A program made the position numbers and the translations under genes. 9,222 bases of DNA from Thermoplasmata archaeon. Its GTDB lineage: Archaea > Thermoplasmatota > Thermoplasmata > Thermoplasmatales > Thermoplasmataceae. Each line of letters begins with the position of its first letter. Positions within the stretch are counted from its first letter, which is position 1. The notes below the pieces were generated by a model. That model was not told the origin of the DNA. It did no database searches and was given only the letters and a program-made list of their open reading frames with translations. Below are positions 1 to 5,970 of this stretch, piece by piece. Location: contig JAJZYV010000045.1 in the NCBI GenBank assembly GCA_021797955.1, positions 1-9,222 on the forward strand. The letters are read 5' to 3'.

Positions 1-29
1 GAATAAATGTGAGTCCATAAAGAAAATTG

Positions 30-746
30 TTATGAGAATAAAGGAACCAAGAACTCACTTATACTTGTACAAACTTCTTCATAGTGGCTATAATGAATAT
101 TGTGCCCCCCGCCATCAATAATATGCATTTTGGCATTTTTGATTTCCTTTGATAATTTGACGCCATATTCCAATGGAATTCTTGGATCATCAGACCCCCA
201 AAGAATGAGTGTTGGAATTTGGATGTTCCTTAAGAGATTGTTTCCGATTTTCATATCGTCTCTGCTATTATTCATTATAATATTTCTCATTGTTGCTCTG
301 TCATTGTTTTTGTTGACTGCTACAACCTGATCCAAAAATTTTTCAATTTCTGATTCACCTGCTGTTGCAAGAGTTGGATTGGTACCTGCGCTTCCTATTA
401 ATATCAATCCCGAAATATCTTCATGAGAGGTTGCATAGTTCAGTGCAACCCATCCTCCGTATGAATGTCCCCCTATAACCGGCTCTTTCAGATTGAGATT
501 TTCAATAAAATCTTCCATTGATTCTCTTTGCATTTGTACGGTAATATTTTCTGATTTCGATCTTGTATGTCCATGACCCAGAAGATCAGGAAATATTAGC
601 CTGTATTTCTTTGGAAGGCACCCTGAAAGCTTAAAAAAGACGTTCCCCATTCCTCCTAATCCGTGAAGAAGAATTACGGGAATTTCTCCATCTCCGTCTA
701 AAAATGATATTTCTCCATGCCTTGTTTCAACTATGTCCCTTTTCAT
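30..746 (-). CDS. alpha/beta-fold hydrolase, substrate unknown
   Basis: This is a 238-residue single-domain alpha/beta hydrolase, probably a cytoplasmic esterase, lipase-like or C-C bond hydrolase. The visible parts are the oxyanion-hole strand HGLGG at residues 28-32, a conserved DLLGHG turn near 54-59, and the nucleophile elbow G-H-S-Y-G with Ser95. The acid is Asp187 in WGSDD (Asp186 is less likely), and the base is His215 in GGGHNIH. All three catalytic residues are therefore present and in order. The lid between about 120 and 170 is short, and there is no signal peptide. The start is an ATG directly followed by the charged MKRDIVETRHG strand typical of this family. The gene is divergent from the PPDK gene, so they share an upstream region but need not share function. 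Members of this fold cannot be assigned a substrate from sequence alone. Fold and catalysis are confident; function is open. Confidence 0.9.
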   Translation of the reverse strand: MKRDIVETRHGEISFLDGDGEIPVILLHGLGGMGNVFFKLSGCLPKKYRLIFPDLLGHGHTRSKSENITVQMQRESMEDFIENLNLKEPVIGGHSYGGWVALNYATSHEDISGLILIGSAGTNPTLATAGESEIEKFLDQVVAVNKNNDRATMRNIIMNNSRDDMKIGNNLLRNIQIPTLILWGSDDPRIPLEYGVKLSKEIKNAKMHIIDGGGHNIHYSHYEEVCTSISEFLVPLFS

Positions 747-762
747 ATTAAAGCCTTATGCA

Positions 763-773
763 ACAATAAATCA
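763..773 (-). promoter_or_regulatory. possible TATA box for the hydrolase
   Basis: On the minus strand this reads TGATTTATTGT, centred about 22 bases upstream of the hydrolase ATG. This is close to the 24-26 bases expected if the transcript is leaderless or nearly so. No Shine-Dalgarno match precedes the ATG, which agrees with a leaderless message. The match to an archaeal TATA element is only moderate in this AT-rich DNA. Confidence 0.25.
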
Positions 774-855
774 AAATGTTTGCCTGAAAATGATAATGTT
801 ACGTTTTTCGTAATAAAAAGAAATTATTGTTGTCAGGTATAAGAGCAGAAATAGT

Positions 856-868
856 AAAAATTTAATTA
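856..868 (+). promoter_or_regulatory. probable TATA box for PPDK gene
   Basis: The 10-mer AAATTTAATT (858-867) is centred 26-27 bases upstream of the GTG start at 889, with a purine-rich stretch just before it that could serve as a BRE. This spacing places transcription initiation at or within a base or two of the start codon, as in leaderless archaeal genes. The same 10-mer occurs before the MFS gene at 8689. Confidence 0.45.
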
Positions 869-888
869 CTGATCACTATGAATTTCAT

Positions 889-3558
889 GTGACTGGTCAA
901 AAGAAGTATGTTTATGATTTTTCGGAAGGAAGCAAAGAAATGGTCAATCTTTTAGGAGGAAAGGGTGCAGGTTTGGCTGAGATGAGGAAGATTGGACTTC
1001 AGGTACCTCCAGGTTTTACAATTACCACAGAAGCCTGCATCTCCTTCCAGAAAAATCAGAAGTTCCCGGAGGGTTTGGTTAAGCAGTACGAAGAGGCACT
1101 GGAGAGGTTGGAGAAAGAGACTGGGAAGATTTTTGGTGACTCAAAAAATCCTCTTCTGGTATCAGTGAGATCAGGAGCACCAATCAGCATGCCGGGAATG
1201 ATGGATACAATTCTCAACGTAGGCTTGAACAGTGAGACAATTCAGGGTCTAAGCGCTAAGACTGGAAACCGCAGATTCGCATTGGATTCTTTCAGAAGAC
1301 TTAAGCAGATGTTCGGTACAGTAGTTTTGGGTATCCCTCATGAAGAATTCGAGGACGCAATAGAGGCGCTTAAAATAAAGAGGGGAAAAAAGTTCGATGT
1401 TGAGCTTGATGAAAGAGATATGGAAATTTTAGTAGATAATTTCGATGATGTTTATGTTAAGAACAATAAAAAATTCCCTGAAGATGTAAGAGAACAACTT
1501 AACATGTCAATAAAGGCAGTGTTTTTGTCCTGGAATTCCGAAAGAGCGAAAGCATACCGGGAGATCAACGCAATTGATAATTCTTTAGGTACTGCAGTAA
1601 ACATTGTTTCCATGGTCTTTGGAAATATGGGTTCAGATTCTGCAACAGGAGTTGCTTTTACAAGGGATCCAAATACTGGTGAACCTGGTATATTTGGGGA
1701 ATACCTAGAAAATGCACAGGGAGAAGATGTTGTTGCTGGTATCAGAACTCCTAAGAAAATTTTAGATTTGGAAAAATTCATGCCCAGAGCTTATAACGAT
1801 CTCATATCTTCTGCCAAAAAACTAGAGCTCCATTATAAGGATATGCAGGATATTGAATTCACCATAGAGAAGGGAAAATTTTATCTGCTCCAGACAAGAA
1901 ACGCCAAGAGAAGTTCCAAATGTGCAGTAAGAGTGGCTACGGATCTCGTGAAGGAAGGTATAATTGATAAACGGGAAGCGCTACTTAGAATAACGCCTAA
2001 TACTTTGGATACGCTTTTCCATTACCAGGTCAAGAAAACTGGTAAAGAGAAGGTTCTGGGAACAGGATTGGCTGCATCGCCTGGTGCCGCTGTTGGCTCA
2101 ATAGTATTTTCATCTGACAGAGCAGTTGAATTATCCAAGCAAAAAAAGAAGGTTGTTCTAGTTCGTCCCGAAACAACTGCCGATGATGTTAGAGGTATGT
2201 CTGCCTCTGAGGGTTTCCTTACTCAAAAGGGTGGAATGACTTCTCATGCTGCAGTGGTAGCAAGGGCAATGGGTAAACCTGCAGTGGTTGGTGCAGAAAG
2301 TATCACCGTAAATGTAAGAGATGGAACCCTTACGTGCCAAGGCATAGTACTAAGAGAGGGTGACATTATAACCATGGATGGAACCAATGGTGAGTTCATT
2401 ATAGGCGTGACTGATCTTGAAAAGCCATCAGTAGGAAACGATACTGATCTTCTCCTAAAGTGGGCAGATGAATTCAGAAAGCTTGGTATCAGGGCAAATG
2501 CAAATACTCCAGAGGAGGCTAGACTTGCAAGAAATAATGGCGGAGAAGGTATAGGGCTTGCAAGAACCGAAAGGATGTTTCTAGGTGATGGTAGAATAGA
2601 GATAATGAGAGCAATGATTATGTCCAAAACAAGGGAGGACCGACAGTTTTATCTCTCAAAACTACTTCCAATGCAGATATCAGATTTCACTGAATTTTTT
2701 AAAACAATGGAGGGGTATCCAGTTATCATAAGACTTTTGGATCCCCCTCTACATGAATTCCTTCCAGATAAGGAAGAAATTATGAATGAGGTGTTTTCAT
2801 TAAAAATGAAACTTTCTTCAATGAGAGATCCAAAGGAAATTGACGATGCTGTTGCAGTGTTAAGCGAGAAAAACAAGATTTATCAGGTAATTAAATCTCT
2901 AGAAGAATTCAATCCTATGCTTGGTTTCAGAGGGTGCAGGCTTGGAATAAGCTATCCTGAGATATATGAAATGCAGGTTAACGCAATAATTAAAGCTGCA
3001 ATTAATGTATCAAATGAGGGAAAGAAGATATTCCCAGAAATAATGATACCTCTAGTCGGGGAGAGCAGAGAACTGGAAATTCTTAGAGAGAGATTAGAAA
3101 AGGTTGTTGAATCAATCGATGGTCATGAAAAGATAAAATACAAATTTGGAACAATGATAGAAATACCGAGAGCGTGTGTCACGGCAGACAAGATTTCAAA
3201 GTTCGCTGATTTCTTCTCCTTTGGAACAAACGACCTGACGCAGATGACCTTTGGATATTCAAGGGATGATGCAGAAGGAAAATTTATGTCCAAATATCTC
3301 GATAATCAAATTCTCCCAGGAGATCCTTTCAGAACTGTAGATTTTGAAGGCGTGGGGGAGTTAATGAAAATGGCTGTTGAGAAAGGAAGAAAAGGGCAGC
3401 CTAAACTTGAAATTGGAATATGTGGTGAGCAGGGAGGAGATCCGGAAACTATAGAGTTTTGCCATAAAATAGGACTTGATTATGTTTCTGCTTCCCCTTT
3501 CAGAATACCGGTAGCAAGACTTTCTGCAGCTAGGGCGGCAATAATGGATGTTGGATAA
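889..3558 (+). CDS. ppdK: pyruvate, phosphate dikinase
   Basis: This enzyme catalyses the reversible reaction pyruvate + ATP + phosphate to PEP + AMP + diphosphate, in the cytoplasm, for gluconeogenesis or glycolysis. The protein has 889 residues and the full three-domain plan. The N-terminal ATP-grasp nucleotide domain spans about 1-345, with LLGGKGAGLAEM near the start and Arg94 in SVRSGAP. The phosphohistidine swivel domain spans about 390-510, with His453 in GGMTSHAAVVARAMGKPAV. The PEP/pyruvate TIM barrel spans about 520-885, with Arg559, Arg615, Asn781-Asp782 in SFGTNDLTQ, and the acid/base Cys845 in GICGEQGGDP. Recalling Clostridium symbiosum PPDK (His455, Arg561, Arg617, Cys831), every catalytic residue has a counterpart. 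The start is GTG: upstream in-frame codons contain no ATG, GTG or TTG before a stop at 814, and the KKYVYDF beginning fits the family. PEP synthase is excluded by the SHAAVVAR and CGEQGGDP forms and by domain layout. Confidence 0.98.
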   Translation: MTGQKKYVYDFSEGSKEMVNLLGGKGAGLAEMRKIGLQVPPGFTITTEACISFQKNQKFPEGLVKQYEEALERLEKETGKIFGDSKNPLLVSVRSGAPISMPGMMDTILNVGLNSETIQGLSAKTGNRRFALDSFRRLKQMFGTVVLGIPHEEFEDAIEALKIKRGKKFDVELDERDMEILVDNFDDVYVKNNKKFPEDVREQLNMSIKAVFLSWNSERAKAYREINAIDNSLGTAVNIVSMVFGNMGSDSATGVAFTRDPNTGEPGIFGEYLENAQGEDVVAGIRTPKKILDLEKFMPRAYNDLISSAKKLELHYKDMQDIEFTIEKGKFYLLQTRNAKRSSKCAVRVATDLVKEGIIDKREALLRITPNTLDTLFHYQVKKTGKEKVLGTGLAASPGAAVGSIVFSSDRAVELSKQKKKVVLVRPETTADDVRGMSASEGFLTQKGGMTSHAAVVARAMGKPAVVGAESITVNVRDGTLTCQGIVLREGDIITMDGTNGEFIIGVTDLEKPSVGNDTDLLLKWADEFRKLGIRANANTPEEARLARNNGGEGIGLARTERMFLGDGRIEIMRAMIMSKTREDRQFYLSKLLPMQISDFTEFFKTMEGYPVIIRLLDPPLHEFLPDKEEIMNEVFSLKMKLSSMRDPKEIDDAVAVLSEKNKIYQVIKSLEEFNPMLGFRGCRLGISYPEIYEMQVNAIIKAAINVSNEGKKIFPEIMIPLVGESRELEILRERLEKVVESIDGHEKIKYKFGTMIEIPRACVTADKISKFADFFSFGTNDLTQMTFGYSRDDAEGKFMSKYLDNQILPGDPFRTVDFEGVGELMKMAVEKGRKGQPKLEIGICGEQGGDPETIEFCHKIGLDYVSASPFRIPVARLSAARAAIMDVG

Positions 3559-3574
3559 ATTTAAGATTTAATCA

Positions 3575-3587
3575 ATTTTTTCTTTTA
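3575..3587 (+). terminator. T-tract terminator after PPDK gene
   Basis: An 11-base pyrimidine tract, six T, one C, four T (3576-3586), lies 18 bases after the PPDK stop. Oligo-T tracts without a required hairpin are the usual intrinsic termination signal in archaea. No strong stem precedes it. It overlaps the likely promoter of the next gene, so PPDK and the MFS gene are probably separate units. Confidence 0.45.
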
Positions 3588-3600
3588 AATTGTTTAAGTA
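3583..3600 (+). promoter_or_regulatory. possible promoter for DHA2-type exporter
   Basis: Two AT-rich TATA-like words occur here, TTTTAAAT (3583-3590) and TTTAAGTA (3593-3600). Initiation 24-26 bases downstream of their centres would give a leader of about 13-22 bases before the ATG at 3635. A weak AGGA (3622-3625) lies 9 bases before the ATG and could be a partial Shine-Dalgarno sequence. The two candidates cannot be separated by eye. Confidence 0.25.
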
Positions 3601-3634
3601 GATTTGACATCAAAATGAAATAGGAAATTGAAAT

Positions 3635-5089
3635 ATGCCAAAGATGCAGGAATCTGAACTGCCACACAGGAATATCATATTGATGGTTCTGATTATTGGA
3701 ACTATGATGTCTGCTGTTGATTCCACAATAGTGCTTCTAGCATTACCTAAAATCAATGGTGCCCTCGTTACAGATTTCTCCTCATCCATTTGGGTCATCC
3801 TCATTTATTTAATGATAGTGGCTATTTTTACAACTCAGTTAGGTTCGGTTGGCGATTCTTTGGGCAGGGGAAAGATATTTTCTTCAGGGATCGCATTATT
3901 TACAATCGCATCTGTTGTGTGTGGCTTATCTCCAAATATTAGTATCCTCATTTCAATGAGAGGAGTTCAGGCTTTTGGTGCAGCCATGATGCAGGCAAAC
4001 TCAGGAGCTATTGTTGCCGACACATTTAGTCCGAAGATCAGAGGGAAGGCCTTTGGATATACCACACTTGGTTGGAATATTGGAGGAACTTTAGGAATTG
4101 TGCTAGGTGGAGTTATTACTTACTATTTGTCATGGAACTACATTTTTCTCATAAATGCCCCCATAGGTCTTGTAGCTTTTATCTTCAGCATAAAATATAT
4201 AAAAGATTCAAAGAAAGTAAAGCACGTGTTTGATTTTCCCGGAATTGTTGCACTTGCCATATCATTGTTCTCTCTGTCATATTCAGGTGTGGAAGTGGCA
4301 TCAGGAGCAGCACTATTCATAGTTTTGACATATATGGTCATAGGGTTAGCATCATTTATAGTTTTTCTTATAATAGAAACGAAGAGTGAAAATCCAATAA
4401 TTGATCTTGGAGCGTTTAAATCAAAATACCTCAGTTTATCACTAATGGCTACATTCTTACAGGCAACCGGATATCTATCTGTAGTTTTTCTGCTAATATT
4501 ATATCTACAGGGCGTAAGAGGACTTTCTCCCCTTTATGCTGCCCTTATTTTGGTTCCCGGGTATGTAATTGCAAGTTTCCTTTCACCTAAAATGGGAAAG
4601 GTAGCTGATAAATTTGGCTCAAGAACCATGGCTACATTGGGAATATTTTTAATGATTATAGCGGTGATCATATATGCACAGTTAAAGAGCGATTCCTCAT
4701 ATTATCAGGTCATTACGGGATCACTCATAGCAGGGGTGGGCGGTTCGATGTTTTGGCCCTCAAACAATAAAGCTGTAATGGCAGCGGCGCAAACAAAATC
4801 CTTTGGGTCTACTTCCGGTTTGCAGAGAACCCTTGCGAATATTGGTACTCTACTTAGTTTTGTTATTACAATTTCCGTTGCATCCTTAACTGTTCCCAGA
4901 TACGTGTCCTATGAAATATTTCTAGGAGATGGAGCTCTGAATTCTTCCCAATATGTTTCATTTTTGGGAGGATTAAGGTACGCTTTTGTAGCATCTGCAC
5001 TTATCCTTCTAGTAGCAGGCTTTTGTTCGTTCATGAGATCAGGTAATGATATTCACATAACTGTGTCTCATCCGGAAAAAAAATCGTAA
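3635..5089 (+). CDS. MFS exporter, DHA2 (14-helix, EmrB/QacA-like) family
   Basis: This is a 484-residue integral membrane protein, most likely a proton-coupled exporter of drugs, organic acids or other small amphiphiles. The family hallmarks are in order. Motif D1 has Asp29 in helix 1 (AVDSTIVLLALP, 27-38). Motif A follows helix 2 (G70-S-V-G-D74-S-L-G-R-G-K80). The motif C region has GxxxGxxxGG at 150-159, followed by the characteristic SWNYIFLINAPIG at 166-178. The DHA2-typical LYLQGVRGLSPLYAALILVPG spans 289-309. A second motif A-like loop, GKVADKFGSR, spans 321-330. Length and hydrophobic segments fit 14 helices. The start is the first ATG after an in-frame TGA only six bases upstream. 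The 3' end overlaps the convergent regulator gene by 22 bases. Substrate is unknown; the adjacent regulator and MMPL pump suggest efflux or envelope stress, by inference only. Confidence 0.92.
   Translation: MPKMQESELPHRNIILMVLIIGTMMSAVDSTIVLLALPKINGALVTDFSSSIWVILIYLMIVAIFTTQLGSVGDSLGRGKIFSSGIALFTIASVVCGLSPNISILISMRGVQAFGAAMMQANSGAIVADTFSPKIRGKAFGYTTLGWNIGGTLGIVLGGVITYYLSWNYIFLINAPIGLVAFIFSIKYIKDSKKVKHVFDFPGIVALAISLFSLSYSGVEVASGAALFIVLTYMVIGLASFIVFLIIETKSENPIIDLGAFKSKYLSLSLMATFLQATGYLSVVFLLILYLQGVRGLSPLYAALILVPGYVIASFLSPKMGKVADKFGSRTMATLGIFLMIIAVIIYAQLKSDSSYYQVITGSLIAGVGGSMFWPSNNKAVMAAAQTKSFGSTSGLQRTLANIGTLLSFVITISVASLTVPRYVSYEIFLGDGALNSSQYVSFLGGLRYAFVASALILLVAGFCSFMRSGNDIHITVSHPEKKS
5068..5089. 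other. convergent coding overlap with A8/T8 tract
   Basis: The last seven codons of the MFS gene, counting its TAA (5087-5089), lie on the 3' end of the regulator gene, whose TGA reads from 5070 to 5068 on the minus strand. An eight-base A run on the plus strand (5076-5083) encodes part of Glu-Lys-Lys for the transporter, and its complement encodes Asp-Phe-Phe for the regulator. For the minus-strand gene it is an oligo-T tract just before the stop. Confidence 0.9.
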
Positions 5090-5847
5090 TCGTAAATTAC
5101 CATAACCTCTGAGGATTCTTCCATAGTTCTTACCTTATTTATCACATCTTTTGCAGTAACCATATTCTCCGAAAAACATATAAAAACCCCATATTTAGAG
5201 TCTGTAATAGAGAATATAGTACTTTCAATGAGTGCTTTTCTTATATTTTCATTATTACCCGAAAATATGCTAAAAAGAACGATGTCTGTCTTTGAAAGGT
5301 CCACTTTAATTGTAACATTTAGAAGATTGTTTTTCTTCATAATATTGTAGCGCCATTTAACTCTCATTAATGGAGCATTAATTTCCTTGGCAATATCAGA
5401 AAGATTTGCCCTGGGATTCAATCTTAGCTGATCAATAATTTCCCGGTCAATTGCCTTTGAATTTGAATTATAGGAAATAAACTTTGGAAAGTATCTCATC
5501 ACTGGGTTTCCAAGTTCTTCAGCAGCCTTGGATATTTGGATATTTACATCAGCTTCATTCTTACCTTCAAACCCATAAAGCGTAATTTTTTCAAGACACT
5601 TAATTTTGGTTCTTGATATGCCACTGAATTCCCGCTCTGATACAAATGCGGCAAACCCTTCAACTTTTCCTGTTAAATATGGTGATTCCATAACTATGAA
5701 ATTTTTAATAACCCCTTCTTCAATCATCTTTCCCATCCTATAGTTAAGGGTCTGAGCCGAAATCCCTATATTATTTGCAATTTGTCTTTGAGGTGTCCGT
5801 GCATCTTTTAGTAGACTGAACAAAATCCTCTTATCAATCAGATCCAT
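5068..5847 (-). CDS. Lrp/AsnC-like regulator with two winged-helix domains
   Basis: This 259-residue protein is a DNA-binding regulator. Residues 3-50 form an AsnC-type winged helix-turn-helix: an IDKRIL opening helix, then RQIANNIGIS with AQTLNYRM as recognition helix, and EEGVIKNF leading into the wing. Residues 132-178 form a second, with AIDREII, SDIAKEIN, PLMRVKWRYNIM and KNNLLNVT. Aligned without gaps at an offset of 129, the two share Ile-Asp, Arg, Ile-Ala, Ile, Arg and Met positions. Each is followed by about 75-80 residues of strand-helix-strand character (near 86-124 and 209-256) that could be a shortened RAM ligand-sensing domain. The protein thus looks like a fused duplication of an Lrp unit of about 129 residues. 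It is divergent from the MMPL pump and convergent with the MFS gene, so it probably controls one or both and possibly itself. Ligand is unknown. Siroheme decarboxylase (AhbA/B) uses a related fold but is longer per unit, so it is less likely. Confidence 0.82.
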   Translation of the reverse strand: MDLIDKRILFSLLKDARTPQRQIANNIGISAQTLNYRMGKMIEEGVIKNFIVMESPYLTGKVEGFAAFVSEREFSGISRTKIKCLEKITLYGFEGKNEADVNIQISKAAEELGNPVMRYFPKFISYNSNSKAIDREIIDQLRLNPRANLSDIAKEINAPLMRVKWRYNIMKKNNLLNVTIKVDLSKTDIVLFSIFSGNNENIRKALIESTIFSITDSKYGVFICFSENMVTAKDVINKVRTMEESSEVMVIYDYDFFSG

Positions 5848-5864
5848 TGCTTCTTAACTCTATG

Positions 5865-5876
5865 AAATAAATAAAG
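5865..5876 (-). promoter_or_regulatory. probable TATA box for the regulator gene
   Basis: On the minus strand this reads CTTTATTTATTT, centred about 23-24 bases upstream of the regulator ATG at 5847. That spacing fits a leaderless or nearly leaderless transcript. No convincing Shine-Dalgarno sequence is present between it and the ATG. Confidence 0.4.
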
Positions 5877-5889
5877 TTTACACTATCTA

Positions 5890-5912
5890 TCAAGAAAGCA
5901 TTAATCTCTTGA
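5890..5912. repeat. inverted repeat, candidate regulator operator
   Basis: The arms TCAAGA (5890-5895) and TCTTGA (5907-5912) are perfect inverted copies separated by 11 bases, so arm centres lie 17 bases apart. The spacer contains the palindrome ATTAAT (5900-5905), slightly off centre. The element sits 14 bases beyond the regulator's TATA box and about 30 bases before the pump's, inside the divergent promoter region. This position suits an Lrp-type dimer site controlling both directions. Six-base arms can arise by chance, so the call rests mainly on position. Confidence 0.35.
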
Positions 5913-5942
5913 AATTTTTAATAAAAAGTTTTTTTACAAATT

Positions 5943-5950
5943 ACTTATAG
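5943..5950 (+). promoter_or_regulatory. possible TATA box for MMPL transporter
   Basis: ACTTATAG here is centred about 24 bases upstream of the GTG start at 5971, with an A-rich stretch (ACAAATT) just before it as a possible BRE. The spacing predicts a leaderless message. A seven-base T run (5929-5935) lies just upstream. Confidence 0.35.
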
Positions 5951-5970
5951 GTTAAAATTTCTTAGCTATT

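Noticed and set aside
1..18. Possible start of a further minus-strand gene: ATG at 18-16, 11 bases after the hydrolase stop, giving M-D-S-H-L-F to the window edge.
   Set aside because: Six codons with no ribosome site or recognisable sequence cannot support a gene.
100..330. 76-codon plus-strand frame inside the hydrolase gene.
   Set aside because: It lies antisense to a gene with an intact catalytic triad, and its hydrophobic translation is what antisense of such coding sequence tends to give. It is a shadow.
783..837. CCTGA and TCAGG inverted words in the hydrolase-PPDK divergent region.
   Set aside because: The arms are only five bases and 45 bases apart, which is expected by chance.
2244..2627. 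127-codon minus-strand frame inside the PPDK gene.
   Set aside because: It is antisense to the phosphohistidine and barrel coding region, which is conserved and complete. No family features were seen.
5068..5847. Reading the two-domain protein as a fused siroheme decarboxylase (AhbA-AhbB/NirDL).
   Set aside because: Those enzymes use an Lrp-like fold but are longer per unit, and no heme-pathway genes are nearby. A transporter regulator fits the context better, though the alternative is not fully excluded.
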